Assembly (NCBI GenBank): GCA_029246085.1 | Contig: JAQWOB010000012.1 | Coordinates: forward strand, 1 to 33,320 | DNA from: Gammaproteobacteria bacterium | GTDB lineage: Bacteria > Pseudomonadota > Gammaproteobacteria > GCA-002705445 > GCA-002716945 | Direction of reading: 5' to 3' | Length of the DNA: 33,320 nt | Shown here: one piece after another, positions 23,856 through 33,236 of the stretch | Layout: each line of letters begins with the position of its first letter | Position numbering within the stretch: position 1 is the first letter of the stretch | The notes under the pieces: generated by a model | Told to the model about the DNA's origin: nothing | Seen by the model: the letters and a program-made list of their open reading frames with translations, nothing else | Database searches by the model: none | Program-made: the position numbers and the translations under genes

Positions 23856-25699
23856 TCTCTTTTCATGTACTCGTCATTCATAGTCACTTCAGCATTAGCT
23901 TTAAACAAACTATAGAATGAATTAAATTCTGATTCACTTCGAGTATTATAAGCAAAATTATAATAATCTTCGACATCTTTAATCTCGCTAATATTTTTCG
24001 GATAAATAATCTCATTTACCGAGAAAATCATATAATCTTTACTCCCTAAACTCATTGCAACAAAACCTTTCGATGGGCTAGTATTGAAAAATAGCTGTTT
24101 AATCTTTTCATCTATATCAGTAGAGTCAATACTCCCAACAAAACTAGAAAGACTATTAAATTCATCAGATATTCCTGCATTTAAATCATCTCGAATATTT
24201 TCAGAATTCAGAATCACTGCAGAATTTGTTTTTTGATTAAGTACAAGAGTTTCAATAATATTTTTCGAGTCATCATAACTTAATTGCTCAGAATTCTTAT
24301 AATCATCTAATTCAACAATAATAAATCTGTCTCCATTAAGATATATTAGGTCACTTGTTTTGGATTTGGTTATCACATCTTCAGTGAAAATGTTTGTTCT
24401 AACAAATTCATAATCAAAGATTCCATGACCTTCATCTTTAGAAATATATTTAGATGACATAATTTTTAAATTAAACCTATCAGCAAGCTCTTGAAGCCTA
24501 TATTTTTTTGTAAAATTTATTTCTGATATATCATCAATTAAATCAAAATATTTTCTCGTTCCAGCTTCTTTCTTATAATCTTTTATGATTGTATCTTTTG
24601 AATCTTTAAAGCTGCTTATAGTATCGTCAGTTTTTCCAAGTATAGAAACAATATGATATCCTTTTGTAGATTTAATTATTTTTGAAATTTCATTAATTTT
24701 AAGATTAATAATTTCAGATGATAAGTAATCTGGCAAATCAGTGAGTATAAATTCTCCAAGATAACCCTTACTTTCTAATGTCTCAGTATCAGTCGAATGC
24801 TTCATAGATACCTCTTTAAAACTTAGTCCTTCTTTTAATTCTTGAAGCGCTTCTTTTGCAGATACCTCGGAGTCAATTAAAATATGATTGACCTTATAAA
24901 CCACAGGTTTGACATACATACCTTCATCTAGATTCAGCTTATATATTTTCATTGCCTGTTCATCGGTAACTTCAATATTTTTAATTAAATTATTTTTATC
25001 AATATCTAGATATAAGTACTTAGCATAAGCTGGTGAACGATAAACCTCTAGGTTATTTTCATATTCGTCTTGAAGATCTTTTTCCTTTAGTTCTATATCT
25101 TCTTTTATATCGTTATAATCAATAATCATATAGCTTACATCTCTTATATGATGCCTGAACTTAATCAAATCACTCTTTTCATTCTTTGTTAAAAAGGATG
25201 TATTGGTTATTGAGTTTCGCAATTGCCCAGTAATTCCCTTTTGGTATATATATCGCTCATAAGAATTTGCATCCATTCCAATACGATATAACTGTGATAG
25301 ATATTTTTCTTTGCTGAAACCATTTTCATCTCTAAAAGAAGGTGTTGAGTATATTGCATTTAGGATAGATTCATTATGAAAAACAAGGCCAGAATTTCTA
25401 GATGCTTGATCAAGCAAGATAGTTCTAAACATATAATCAACAGTAACTTCTCGGATAAAGCTATTTGTATATAATGGTGGAAGATTACCTTGGTAATTTT
25501 TTTCCAAAGCTTGTCTATACTGAAATACTTCTTGTTCTAATTGCGAGGTTGAAATTACCTGATCATTAATTTTAAAAGCATAGCTTTCTTCTGAAGACTG
25601 ATAATTACCCAGACCCATAAACACTAACGGTACTGCAACTAATAAAAGCAATACTCCTACAACCCATGTACTCATTTTATCTCTAATCTTAGATAACAT
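23852..25699 (-). CDS. ppiD: Membrane-anchored periplasmic chaperone PpiD
   Basis: PpiD is a periplasmic folding helper anchored near the Sec translocon. The correct start is the ATG at 25699 (615 residues): MLSKIRDKMSTWVVGVLLLL gives the expected short cytoplasmic N-terminus and one membrane helix (about 10-31). An upstream in-frame ATG would translate tRNA-Asp. SurA-N-like helices follow (about 35-190), then a parvulin domain at about 264-357 (VYKVNHILID, GYLGEF, GYHIVSILG), then a poorly conserved C-terminal part. Order lon-hup-ppiD is also found in E. coli and Pseudomonas. The gene begins 28 bp after tRNA-Asp with no terminator between. Confidence 0.92.
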   Translation of the reverse strand: MLSKIRDKMSTWVVGVLLLLVAVPLVFMGLGNYQSSEESYAFKINDQVISTSQLEQEVFQYRQALEKNYQGNLPPLYTNSFIREVTVDYMFRTILLDQASRNSGLVFHNESILNAIYSTPSFRDENGFSKEKYLSQLYRIGMDANSYERYIYQKGITGQLRNSITNTSFLTKNEKSDLIKFRHHIRDVSYMIIDYNDIKEDIELKEKDLQDEYENNLEVYRSPAYAKYLYLDIDKNNLIKNIEVTDEQAMKIYKLNLDEGMYVKPVVYKVNHILIDSEVSAKEALQELKEGLSFKEVSMKHSTDTETLESKGYLGEFILTDLPDYLSSEIINLKINEISKIIKSTKGYHIVSILGKTDDTISSFKDSKDTIIKDYKKEAGTRKYFDLIDDISEINFTKKYRLQELADRFNLKIMSSKYISKDEGHGIFDYEFVRTNIFTEDVITKSKTSDLIYLNGDRFIIVELDDYKNSEQLSYDDSKNIIETLVLNQKTNSAVILNSENIRDDLNAGISDEFNSLSSFVGSIDSTDIDEKIKQLFFNTSPSKGFVAMSLGSKDYMIFSVNEIIYPKNISEIKDVEDYYNFAYNTRSESEFNSFYSLFKANAEVTMNDEYMKRD

Positions 25700-25727
25700 A
25701 TATTCACTAAATTTATTAAAAGCTTTT

Positions 25728-25801
25728 CGGGAGTGAAGGGACTCGAACCCTCGGCCTCCTGCGTGACAGGCAGGCGCTCTAACCAACTGAGCTACACCCC
25801 C
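25728..25801 (-). tRNA. tRNA-Asp (anticodon GTC)
   Basis: The minus strand folds as a complete 74-nt cloverleaf: acceptor GGGGGTG pairs with CACTCCC (one G-U), D arm TAGCTCAGTTGGTTAGAGC, anticodon stem CCTGC/GCAGG with loop reading GTC, T arm around GGTTCGA. The discriminator is G, as expected for tRNA-Asp. CCA is not encoded. It lies just upstream of ppiD and downstream of the terminator at 25847-25872. Confidence 0.96.
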
Positions 25802-25814
25802 AAAAACCTAAGTC

Positions 25815-25843
25815 ATACTATCATTAAACTCTATACACATAAA
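25815..25843 (-). promoter_or_regulatory. Candidate promoter for tRNA-Asp and ppiD
   Basis: Minus-strand TTTATG (complement of 25838-25843) and TAGTAT (complement of 25815-25820) are 17 bp apart and lie 13 bp before tRNA-Asp. A strong terminator just upstream means a new transcript has to start in this 45-bp gap, which supports the weak sequence match. Confidence 0.42.
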
Positions 25844-25846
25844 TAA

Positions 25847-25872
25847 AAAGAAGCAGATAAATCTGCTTCTTT
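25847..25872 (-). terminator. Rho-independent terminator after hup and tRNA-Val
   Basis: A perfect 11-bp stem, AAAGAAGCAGA with TCTGCTTCTTT, closes a 4-nt loop; on the minus strand the stem runs into TTTTTATTT. It ends the unit containing tRNA-Val. It is the only clear intrinsic terminator I found in the window. Confidence 0.85.
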
Positions 25873-25882
25873 CAAATTATTA

Positions 25883-25959
25883 TGGTGGGTGATGAAAGAT
25901 TCGAACTTACGACCCCCGCCTTGTAAGGGCGGTGCTCTAACCAGCTGAGCTAATCACCC
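25883..25959 (-). tRNA. tRNA-Val (anticodon TAC)
   Basis: Full cloverleaf on the minus strand: acceptor GGGTGAT/ATCACCC, D arm TAGCTCAGCTGGTTAGAGC, anticodon stem CCGCC/GGCGG with loop CTTACAA (TAC), T arm GTTCGAA. Discriminator A and an encoded CCA (complement of 25883-25885) follow, the only encoded CCA among the six tRNAs here. It begins 15 bp after the hup stop and is probably cut out of the hup transcript. Confidence 0.96.
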
Positions 25960-25974
25960 TAAAAATCAATCTCT

Positions 25975-26247
25975 TTAGTTTAAAGCGTCTTTAAATGCTT
26001 TACCTGCTTTGAAAGCTGGTACTGTTGATGCTTTAATCTGTATAGTTTCACCAGTTCTTGGATTTCTTCCCTGTCTAGCATCTCTTTTTTTAGCAAGAAA
26101 AGTCCCAAAACCAACTAATGTGACTTGGTCGCTATTTTTTAAGGTGTTTGTCACCACGCTTATCATAGCCTCAACATGTGCTGTTGCATCTGATTTACTG
26201 CTACTTGCTGCTTCAGCTATTGCTGAAATAAATTCTGCTTTATTCAT
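25975..26247 (-). CDS. hup: DNA-binding protein HU
   Basis: A 90-residue HU-family nucleoid protein: MNKAEFISAIAEAASSSKSD forms the N-terminal helices, TLVGFGTF the start of the beta sheet, and GRNPRTGETIQI the DNA-binding arm with its intercalating Pro. HU bends and compacts DNA as a dimer. Its position after lon corresponds to hupB in E. coli. A good ribosome binding site (GAGG) lies 7 nt before the ATG. IHF is less likely, because IHF subunits are usually longer and differ at the N-terminus. Confidence 0.95.
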   Translation of the reverse strand: MNKAEFISAIAEAASSSKSDATAHVEAMISVVTNTLKNSDQVTLVGFGTFLAKKRDARQGRNPRTGETIQIKASTVPAFKAGKAFKDALN

Positions 26248-26421
26248 TTGAACCTCTTTATAATTGAATGTTTTTTTTATTTTTCACTTAGATCAATGTT
26301 ACTTTTCAGCAAACACCTTTCATGTAATCCTAATTAATCACAGCTTCTATTCTACATCAATTTACTTAAAAATATAATATTCTTCTGCTTTTTTCATCAT
26401 TTACATGCCATTAAAACTATG
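26248..26421. other. Spacer between lon and hup, largest gap in the window
   Basis: This 174-bp stretch is the longest without a gene. It holds the hup ribosome binding site next to the start codon and presumably a hup promoter, but I find only partial matches such as minus-strand TTGATG followed by an AT-rich -10-like segment. No hairpin terminator for lon and no small gene are apparent. Confidence 0.5.
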
Positions 26422-28836
26422 TTAATGAGGCAGTGGTTTTCCAGGAGTTTTTGCTTTTTTTGATGATTCAGAAGATACTTTTTTCACGGCCTTGTTTTTA
26501 ACTGGCTTAGTTTTTAATGCGATTGCAAAAACCTCATCAACAAATCTCACAGGGTGAATTTTAAGACCTTTCTTAACATTATCTGGTATTTCAACCAAAT
26601 CCTTAGCATTATCAATAGGGATTATCACCTCTTTAATCCCCCCTCTGAGAGCAGCTAATAGTTTTTCTTTTAATCCTCCAATTTCTTGAACCTCACCTCT
26701 GAGTGTGATTTCGCCAGTCATAGCTACATCTGCACGTACAGGAATATTAGTTAATGAAGATGCCACAGCTAAAGCCATAGTTATTCCCGCACTTGGACCG
26801 TCCTTAGGAGTTGCCCCATCAGGAACATGTATATGTAAATCTTTATTTTCATGAAACAAGTGATCAATTCCAAGTGATGCAGCTCTTGACCTAACAACCG
26901 TGATAGCAGCAGTTATTGACTCTTGCATGACTTCTCCAAGACACCCTGTTTGAGTAATTTTTCCCTTACCTGCCATGAGAGCACACTCAATTCTTAGTAA
27001 TTCACCACCCACAGATGTCCAAGCTAAACCATTAACCTGCCCAACCATATCTTTCTTATCAACCATTCCATAGTTATAGGGTTTAACTCCAAGATAGTCA
27101 TTTAGATTTAAAGCGTTTACCTTAACTTGACCAAGCTTTTTGGTAGATGAAAGTATGTTTTTTACAACTTTCCTACAAATTTTTGATATAGCACGATCTA
27201 GACCTCTGACGCCAGCCTCTCTAGTATAATAACGAATAATATCTTTAACTGCAGATGAAGAAATTAATAACTCTTTCTTTTTTAATCCATTCTGCTGAAA
27301 CTGTTTTGATAGTAAATATTTTTTAGCAATATTTACTTTTTCTTCTTCGGTATAACCAGGTAATCTAATAATTTCCATTCGATCTAAAAGAGGGAGGGGA
27401 ATGGAATCCATTGAGTTAGCTGTTGCTATAAACATGACATCTGATAAATCAAAATCAACTTCCAAGTAATGATCATTAAAAGCAAAGTTTTGTTCTGGAT
27501 CTAAAACTTCTAATAATGCAGACGATGGGTCTCCTCTGAAGTCCATGGCCATTTTATCGATCTCATCTAATAGAAAAAGAGGGTTATTCTGTTTCGCTTT
27601 TGAAATATTTTGTATAACTTTACCAGGCATTGAGCCTATATATGTTCTCCTATGTCCTCTAATTTCAGCCTCATCCCTCACCCCACCTAATGACATTTTA
27701 ATGAACTTTCGATTAGTTGATTTAGCTATAGACATACCTAGGGATGTTTTACCAACTCCAGGAGGACCAACTAAACAAAGAATTGGGCCTTTAAGTTTTT
27801 GAACTCTTTTAGTTACAGCTAAATACTCTAATATTCTTTCTTTAACTTTTTCCAAACCATGATGGTCATTATCTAGAACCTGGCCAGCATGAATTAAATC
27901 ACTATTAACTATAGTTTTTTGCTTCCATGGTAATGCAATAACTGTATCAATATAAGTTCTAACAACAGTGGCTTCTGCTGACATCGGTGACATCATTTTA
28001 AACTTATTAAATTCTGACATCACTTTCTCTTTTGCTTCCTCAGACAAGCCTACTGTTTCAATTTTTTTCTGGAGAGCATCCAAGTCATTCGGTTCATCGC
28101 CAATTTCACCAAGCTCCTTCTGTATAGCTTTCATTTGTTCGTTAAGGTAGTACTCTCTTTGACTTTTTTCCATTTGCTGCTTAACTCGGCCACGAATTTT
28201 TTTCTCAACATGAAGGACATCTAGTTCAGATTCCATAGATTTAATTAAATACTCTACTCTCTCCTTTGTTACCGAAAGCTCTAATACTTTCTGTTTTTCC
28301 TCTAACCGCATAGTCATATGTGCAGCAATACTGTCAGCTAATTTAGATAAATTTTCTATACCGGCAATGGAAGACATTACTTCTGGTGGAATTTTTTTAT
28401 TTAATTTAACATAATTATTAAAGGTATCTTCAAGTGCTCTTCCAAGAGCATCGTCTTGTAAGTTTTCAGTTTGTTTATTTGAGCTCAAAGTCTCGCATTC
28501 AGCATATAATATTTCATTAGTGTCAGTAAATTTTGATACCTTTTGTCTTGATACACCCTCCACTAATACCTTCATAGTGCCATCAGGCAATTTTAGAAGT
28601 TGCAATATAGTGGCACTGCAACCTATTTCATACAATTCTGAGTCAACAGGGTCGTCAATATCAGCTGATATTTGAGTAAGCAGCAAGATGGTCTTATTGT
28701 TCTCATTCATCGCATTTTCAAGCGACCTTATGGATTTTTGTCTACCAACAAACAATGGGATAACCATGTTTGGATACACTACTACATCTCTAAGAGGTAG
28801 GACTGGCATAATTTCTTTATTACTCTTCTTAACCAT
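26422..28836 (-). CDS. lon: ATP-dependent protease Lon
   Basis: Lon degrades misfolded and regulatory proteins. The 804-residue product has the N-terminal substrate domain ([15 protein letters not shown] onward, about 1-310), the AAA+ module with Walker A GPPGVGKT and Walker B FLLDEIDK, and the protease domain with catalytic Ser682 in DGPSAG and Lys725 in GGLKEK, spaced 43 as in E. coli S679-K722. A tail of about 28 residues, rich in Lys and Ser and ending GKPLPH, follows the conserved domain. AGGAG lies about 9 nt before the ATG. A TATAAT lies shortly after the clpX stop (complement of about 28880-28885), so lon may have its own promoter, though no convincing -35 is visible. Confidence 0.97.
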   Translation of the reverse strand: MVKKSNKEIMPVLPLRDVVVYPNMVIPLFVGRQKSIRSLENAMNENNKTILLLTQISADIDDPVDSELYEIGCSATILQLLKLPDGTMKVLVEGVSRQKVSKFTDTNEILYAECETLSSNKQTENLQDDALGRALEDTFNNYVKLNKKIPPEVMSSIAGIENLSKLADSIAAHMTMRLEEKQKVLELSVTKERVEYLIKSMESELDVLHVEKKIRGRVKQQMEKSQREYYLNEQMKAIQKELGEIGDEPNDLDALQKKIETVGLSEEAKEKVMSEFNKFKMMSPMSAEATVVRTYIDTVIALPWKQKTIVNSDLIHAGQVLDNDHHGLEKVKERILEYLAVTKRVQKLKGPILCLVGPPGVGKTSLGMSIAKSTNRKFIKMSLGGVRDEAEIRGHRRTYIGSMPGKVIQNISKAKQNNPLFLLDEIDKMAMDFRGDPSSALLEVLDPEQNFAFNDHYLEVDFDLSDVMFIATANSMDSIPLPLLDRMEIIRLPGYTEEEKVNIAKKYLLSKQFQQNGLKKKELLISSSAVKDIIRYYTREAGVRGLDRAISKICRKVVKNILSSTKKLGQVKVNALNLNDYLGVKPYNYGMVDKKDMVGQVNGLAWTSVGGELLRIECALMAGKGKITQTGCLGEVMQESITAAITVVRSRAASLGIDHLFHENKDLHIHVPDGATPKDGPSAGITMALAVASSLTNIPVRADVAMTGEITLRGEVQEIGGLKEKLLAALRGGIKEVIIPIDNAKDLVEIPDNVKKGLKIHPVRFVDEVFAIALKTKPVKNKAVKKVSSESSKKAKTPGKPLPH

Positions 28837-28895
28837 GCTCTAGCTCCTTTAATTGTTATTAATATAAATATATGGACGATTATAGATAAATCAAC

Positions 28896-30161
28896 CTAAT
28901 CTTTCGAATTAACTTTCGACTTATTTTTATCATAAATTAATAAAGGTTTGTTTGATGATTCAATAACCGTTTTGTCTATCACTACTTTTGATATTTCTGG
29001 TACAGATGGTAAATCATACATTGTTTCTAGAAGTGTTTTCTCAAGCAATGTCCTCAGTCCACGGGCTCCTGTTTTTCTTTCTGTTGCTTTCTTCGCAATG
29101 CTCAGGAGAGCATCTTCTCTAAATTCAAGATCACATTCTTCCATCTCAAATAATCTTTGGTATTGTTTTACTAATGCATTTTTTGGCTCAGTAAGAATCT
29201 TAATCAAGGACTCCTCACTCAATTCTTCAAGTGTAGCTATAACAGGTAATCGTCCAACAAACTCTGGGATTAAGCCAAATCTAATTAAGTCCTCAGGACC
29301 AACAGTACTCAGTACTTCCGCTAAACTTATTTTTTTATCTGCATCTCTAACGGTAGCTGAAAATCCTATTCCAGATTTATCAGTTCTATCTTGAATAATT
29401 TTATCTAAGCCAGAAAATGCACCACCAACAATAAATAATATTCCAGAAGTATCTACCTGAAGAAACTCTTGCTGAGGGTGCTTTCTTCCACCTTGTGGTG
29501 GAACAGACGCTACAGTTCCCTCAATCAGTTTTAATAATGCTTGTTGTACGCCCTCACCAGACACGTCTCGTGTTATTGATGGATTATCAGATTTCCTTGA
29601 TATCTTGTCAATTTCATCAATATAAACAATTCCCGTCTGAGCTTTTTCTACATCATAATCACATTTTTGAAGTAGTTTTTGTATGATGTTTTCAACATCT
29701 TCACCCACATATCCTGCTTCGGTTAACGTAGTTGCATCAGCAATCGTAAATGGGACATTTAATAATCTAGCTAGTGTTTCTGCGAGCAAGGTTTTGCCAG
29801 ATCCAGTTGGACCTATCAATAAAACATTGCTTTTATTTAACTCAATAGCATTTTTAGAATCAATAGAGTTTAATCGTTTATAGTGATTATATACAGCAAC
29901 AGATAAAACTATTTTTGCATGATCTTGACCGATAACATATTCATCTAATATTGTTTTAATTTCTTTTGGTTTTGGAAGATTTTCTCTACTCTTTAAAGAT
30001 TTTTCTTCTAATTCATCTCTTATGATTTCATTGCAAAGATCTACGCACTCATCACATATGAATACAGAAGGTCCTGCAATTAACTTATTAACTTCATTTT
30101 GATTTTTACCACAAAATGAGCAGTGTAATAATTTATTAGATTCTTTAGTATTTGTAACCAT
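28896..30161 (-). CDS. clpX: ClpXP unfoldase subunit ClpX
   Basis: ClpX recognises tagged substrates, unfolds them and feeds ClpP. The 421 residues include a four-cysteine zinc finger (C14, C17, C36, C39), Walker A GPTGSGKT near 117, the GYVGEDVEN pore-loop region, the RKHPQQEF (RKH) loop and the IGF tripeptide in [12 protein letters not shown] that docks on ClpP. All functional motifs are intact. It follows clpP by 61 bp, with a candidate promoter between them. Confidence 0.97.
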   Translation of the reverse strand: MVTNTKESNKLLHCSFCGKNQNEVNKLIAGPSVFICDECVDLCNEIIRDELEEKSLKSRENLPKPKEIKTILDEYVIGQDHAKIVLSVAVYNHYKRLNSIDSKNAIELNKSNVLLIGPTGSGKTLLAETLARLLNVPFTIADATTLTEAGYVGEDVENIIQKLLQKCDYDVEKAQTGIVYIDEIDKISRKSDNPSITRDVSGEGVQQALLKLIEGTVASVPPQGGRKHPQQEFLQVDTSGILFIVGGAFSGLDKIIQDRTDKSGIGFSATVRDADKKISLAEVLSTVGPEDLIRFGLIPEFVGRLPVIATLEELSEESLIKILTEPKNALVKQYQRLFEMEECDLEFREDALLSIAKKATERKTGARGLRTLLEKTLLETMYDLPSVPEISKVVIDKTVIESSNKPLLIYDKNKSKVNSKD

Positions 30162-30178
30162 ATTTAGCTTTTTATTTT

Positions 30179-30208
30179 ATTATATATCTCTTTTGAAAGA
30201 ATGTACAA
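30179..30208 (-). promoter_or_regulatory. Candidate internal promoter for clpX
   Basis: In the 61-bp clpP-clpX spacer the minus strand reads TTGTAC (complement of 30203-30208), an 18-bp gap, then TATAAT (complement of 30179-30184), ending 18 nt before the clpX ATG. It would allow clpX expression independent of clpP. By eye only; the -35 match is modest. Confidence 0.38.
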
Positions 30209-30222
30209 ACTATATAAAACAC

Positions 30223-30852
30223 TTAGGTTGATGGGGTTTTATCTTCCGCTGGACGTGATTCCAAAATCTCATCTATTAAACCATATTTCATAGCTTCCGG
30301 AGATGTCATAAAATTATCTCTTTCAGTATCCGACTCTATTTTCTCTAAAGTTTGTCCAGTGTTTTTAGCTAAAATTTGATTTAATCTTTTTCTAACTAAA
30401 ATTATTTCTTTAGCTTGTATGTCAATATCAGTAGCCTGGCCCTGAACACCGCCCAATGGCTGATGAATCATTACTCTTGAGTTTGGCAATGCATAGCGTT
30501 TTTTTTGTGCACCACCACATAGAAGAATAGCTCCCATACTTGCTGCTTGACCTACGCATAGTGTGCTAATATCAGGCTTAATGAATTGCATTGTGTCATA
30601 AATTGACATTCCAGCAGTCACTGAACCACCTGGCGAATTAATGTACAAGCTGATGTCTTTAGTAGGGTTTTCTGATTCTAGAAAAAGAAGTTGGGCGACA
30701 ATAAGGTTTGCAGAATAGTCTTCAACAGGCCCAACTAAAAATATTATTCTTTCTTTTAGTAACCGAGAATATATATCATAAGCTCTTTCTCCGCGAGATG
30801 TCTGCTCAACTACCATTGGTACCAAATTATTCATTATCTCATCATTTTTCAT
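30223..30852 (-). CDS. clpP: ClpP serine protease subunit
   Basis: The 209-residue peptidase of ClpXP. The catalytic triad is Ser105 (GQAASMGA), His130 (MIHQPLGG) and Asp179 (TERDNF), with intervals of 25 and 49 residues as in E. coli. A short N-terminal segment before VPMVVEQT is probably removed autocatalytically. The ATG is directly adjacent to the tig stop (TAGATG), and its ribosome binding site AGAGG lies inside the last tig codons. Confidence 0.97.
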   Translation of the reverse strand: MKNDEIMNNLVPMVVEQTSRGERAYDIYSRLLKERIIFLVGPVEDYSANLIVAQLLFLESENPTKDISLYINSPGGSVTAGMSIYDTMQFIKPDISTLCVGQAASMGAILLCGGAQKKRYALPNSRVMIHQPLGGVQGQATDIDIQAKEIILVRKRLNQILAKNTGQTLEKIESDTERDNFMTSPEAMKYGLIDEILESRPAEDKTPST

Positions 30853-32157
30853 CTAATTTACAACCTCTATGAATCTCTTTTTTATTTTCTTAATACTACA
30901 TTTTGATGCTATAAGATCAATGATAGCATCTTCAAGTAACTTGTTCTTAATATGATTTAAGTAATTTTTATCTTCTTTCGCTTTCTGTATTAATTGCTCT
31001 TGAGTCGCAGGATCTGACTTTGAAATAAACTCATATACATCTTTTTCAGAAACAGTAAGCTTATGCTCTTCAGTCAGTTTCATATATATTAGATTTAATT
31101 TAACACGTTTACGAGCAATCAAATCTAATTCAGATTTAACTTTATCATCAATTTTTTGCTGCATCCCTTCATATTGCGCAGAGATATTTTTAACTTCCGT
31201 ATCAAGCATATGTACTGGAATTTCAAAATCATTTTGATCTAATAGTTTTTGATTTACAGCTGCAGATATAATTGATTTCATTTTTTGGTCAAGTTCTACC
31301 TTCATGTACTTCGATACATTATCCTTGAAAGCCTCATAATCCGAATTCTCTATCCCAAACTTTTTATAAAATTCCTCATCAAGATCTGGAAGCATGCCCT
31401 CATAAACATTTTTAATTTTAATTTTATAATCTATCATTTTACCGGCAATTTTTTTATCACTGAAGTCTGCTGGCATTTTATATTGAAATGATTTTTCATT
31501 ATCTGGTAATTCACCCTTTGTATTATCATAGAATGCTTTAAATAAACCAGTTGTAGCTGCATCACCATTTACTTTATCGTCGATGACAAATGTAAAATTA
31601 TCTTGCTTATTATTCTCAAAATCATCTCCTCCAATAGAACCTTTATAATCTAAAATAATTTTGTCACCAGATTTTGATTCGCTTTTTTTTTCTTCCCACT
31701 TTATATGCTGTTTTTGTATGTTTTTAATAACTTCATCAATATCAGGATCATTAATTTCTACATCTGGCTGCTCTATTTCAATATCCTCAATCTTTTTGAC
31801 AGCAAACAAAGGATAAATCTCAAATTCTGCTTTAAATATTAAATCACTATCAAATGACCCTACTTGATCAATTGATAATTTTGGAGGACTGGCAGTATCT
31901 AATTTATTTTCCGTCAAGGACTCCATTAAAGATTTCTCCACCAAGGAATTCATAACATCACTATGAATTCTATCTTTGTAGTTTTTAATAATAATATTTT
32001 CCGGGACTTTCCCTGCTCTAAAACCATCAATTTTAGCTGAAGCTTTGTACTTACCAAGTCCTTTATTAAATTCATCAATATATTCATTTTTATCTACAGT
32101 TATGGATAAAGACCTTTTAAGTCCTTCTAAATTATTTACTTTTGAGGAAATATTCAT
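30853..32157 (-). CDS. tig: Trigger factor
   Basis: A ribosome-bound chaperone of 434 residues meeting nascent chains at the exit tunnel. The ribosome-docking signature GFRAGKVP is at 45-52. An FKBP-type prolyl isomerase domain lies at about 160-245 (GDKIILDYKG, MPADFSDKKIAGK), and the helical C-terminal arms follow from LPDLDEEF. Length matches E. coli (432). tig-clpP-clpX-lon is the standard order. No strong ribosome binding site precedes this ATG. Confidence 0.96.
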   Translation of the reverse strand: MNISSKVNNLEGLKRSLSITVDKNEYIDEFNKGLGKYKASAKIDGFRAGKVPENIIIKNYKDRIHSDVMNSLVEKSLMESLTENKLDTASPPKLSIDQVGSFDSDLIFKAEFEIYPLFAVKKIEDIEIEQPDVEINDPDIDEVIKNIQKQHIKWEEKKSESKSGDKIILDYKGSIGGDDFENNKQDNFTFVIDDKVNGDAATTGLFKAFYDNTKGELPDNEKSFQYKMPADFSDKKIAGKMIDYKIKIKNVYEGMLPDLDEEFYKKFGIENSDYEAFKDNVSKYMKVELDQKMKSIISAAVNQKLLDQNDFEIPVHMLDTEVKNISAQYEGMQQKIDDKVKSELDLIARKRVKLNLIYMKLTEEHKLTVSEKDVYEFISKSDPATQEQLIQKAKEDKNYLNHIKNKLLEDAIIDLIASKCSIKKIKKRFIEVVN

Positions 32158-32164
32158 TGTTTTT

Positions 32165-32593
32165 TTAATTCTTATATAAGTTAGTTATTTCGTTAACAAA
32201 GTACTTTACAGCAATTTCCCCATTATCGAAAGAAGCAGATTTAACTTCATTTTCACTCAGGTCATCACATTCATACAAGATACACTCCCATAACTCTCTT
32301 CCATCATCAGATAAATCAAGCAGAGAGAGGGTAACATGAAATGCTGACTGTGTTCCATAATCTGAATTTTTTAAAAAAGAGCCAAATTTCACTGTATAAC
32401 GGTTTATCTGCAAAATAGATTTGCGAATCTTAGTATCTTTCAAATATTTTGACAAACATGACACGAAGGCCTGATTTCTTTTGTTAGTAAAATCATTAAA
32501 ATCAATCTTAATGGGAGATGTCCCAAGCGCAGAATCTTTGCTATTCTTTTTTGCAAGTTTATCTCTAAATTGGTTAAACAGTATATTGCCCAT
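32165..32593 (-). CDS. Unrecognised 142-residue soluble protein
   Basis: I do not recognise this family. The product has no signal peptide or membrane helix. It starts with a basic helix-like segment (FNQFRDKLAKKNSK), has a central beta-prone part (ILQINRYTVKFGSFL, SAFHVTLSLLDL) and three cysteines, two in WECILYECDD. A GGGAAAG ribosome binding site precedes the ATG. It ends 7 bp before tig and starts 22 bp after the lipoprotein gene, so it is probably co-transcribed with both. The context (tRNAs, chaperone, protease) gives no specific function. Codon use and AT content resemble those of its neighbours, so it is likely a real, resident gene. Confidence 0.72.
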   Translation of the reverse strand: MGNILFNQFRDKLAKKNSKDSALGTSPIKIDFNDFTNKRNQAFVSCLSKYLKDTKIRKSILQINRYTVKFGSFLKNSDYGTQSAFHVTLSLLDLSDDGRELWECILYECDDLSENEVKSASFDNGEIAVKYFVNEITNLYKN

Positions 32594-32615
32594 ATCTTTC
32601 CCTAGTATTGATATT

Positions 32616-32855
32616 TTACAAACATCTAAAATTTACAATATATTTATTTGATTCAAAAAGATGATTATAGTGTTCTTCTCTCAATAAATCATATGAATTA
32701 ACACATTTTTCTCTAATATAGTCTGAGCATACTTTTGAATCCTCAGATAAACATATAAAACTATCTTTATTTATCAATATCTTATATCCATTATTTGATG
32801 AGCATCCTAGGATTATCATGGTTTGCAATAATATAAGTAATTTAAAATATCTCAT
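32616..32855 (-). CDS. Small cysteine-rich lipoprotein of unknown function
   Basis: A 79-residue product with a type II signal peptide: MRYFK, a hydrophobic segment, then the lipobox ILGC with the lipidated Cys at 18. Ser at +2 favours the outer membrane. The mature 62 residues have four more cysteines (35, 43, 51, 78), enough for two disulfides. No family is recognised. It starts 16 bp after tRNA-Leu and no terminator separates them, so it may be expressed from the tRNA promoter. Its ribosome binding site is weak. The lipobox is good evidence for a true gene despite the size. Confidence 0.65.
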   Translation of the reverse strand: MRYFKLLILLQTMIILGCSSNNGYKILINKDSFICLSEDSKVCSDYIREKCVNSYDLLREEHYNHLFESNKYIVNFRCL

Positions 32856-32871
32856 TTATCTATAACCTTCT

Positions 32872-32952
<81 letters not shown>

Positions 32953-32960
32953 AAAATTTG

Positions 32961-33035
32961 GGTGAATGATGGGATTCGAACCCACGACAACTGGTACCAC
33001 AAACCAGGGCTCTAACCAACTGAGCTACACTCACC
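32961..33035 (-). tRNA. tRNA-His (anticodon GTG)
   Basis: Cloverleaf with acceptor GTGAGTG/CATTCAC plus the extra G at -1 opposite C73 that marks tRNA-His. The anticodon stem CTGGT/ACCAG encloses loop TTGTGGT (GTG). T arm GTGGG/CCCAT with the GTTCGAA core. CCA is not encoded. It lies 8 bp before tRNA-Leu. Confidence 0.95.
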
Positions 33036-33070
33036 ACGTTATAACAATTCTAACATGGATTTTTATTACT

Positions 33071-33145
33071 TGCGCCTGGAAGGACTCGAACCTCCGACCC
33101 CATCGTTCGTAGCGATGTACTCTAATCCAACTGAGCTACAGGCGC
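33071..33145 (-). tRNA. tRNA-Arg (anticodon ACG)
   Basis: Acceptor GCGCCTG/CAGGCGC, D arm with GGATTAGAG, anticodon stem CATCG/CGATG with loop CTACGAA (ACG), T arm around GGTTCGAG, discriminator A. The wobble A needs conversion to inosine by TadA to read CGU, CGC and CGA. CCA is not encoded. Confidence 0.96.
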
Positions 33146-33150
33146 AAAAT

Positions 33151-33224
33151 TCGGGGTGATAGGATTCGAACCTACGACCTACTGGTCCCAAACCAGCCGC
33201 GCTACCAAGCTGCGCTACACCCCG
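33151..33224 (-). tRNA. tRNA-Pro (anticodon TGG)
   Basis: Acceptor CGGGGTG/CACCCCG with the C1-G72 pair typical of tRNA-Pro, D arm GCGCAGCTTGGTAGCGC, anticodon stem CTGGT/ACCAG with loop TTGGG-type reading TGG, T arm GTAGG/CCTAT with GTTCGAA. First tRNA of the cluster, 5 bp before tRNA-Arg. CCA is not encoded. Confidence 0.95.
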
Positions 33225-33236
33225 TGATATATGCAT

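Noticed and set aside
25700-25786. 29-codon N-terminal extension of ppiD
   Set aside because: It translates tRNA-Asp; starting at 25699 restores the normal short cytoplasmic segment and membrane anchor.
28948-29883. Plus-strand frames opposite clpX, including one of 148 codons
   Set aside because: clpX is intact on the other strand with every motif; the antisense frames have Ser/Ile/Leu-rich composition typical of shadows.
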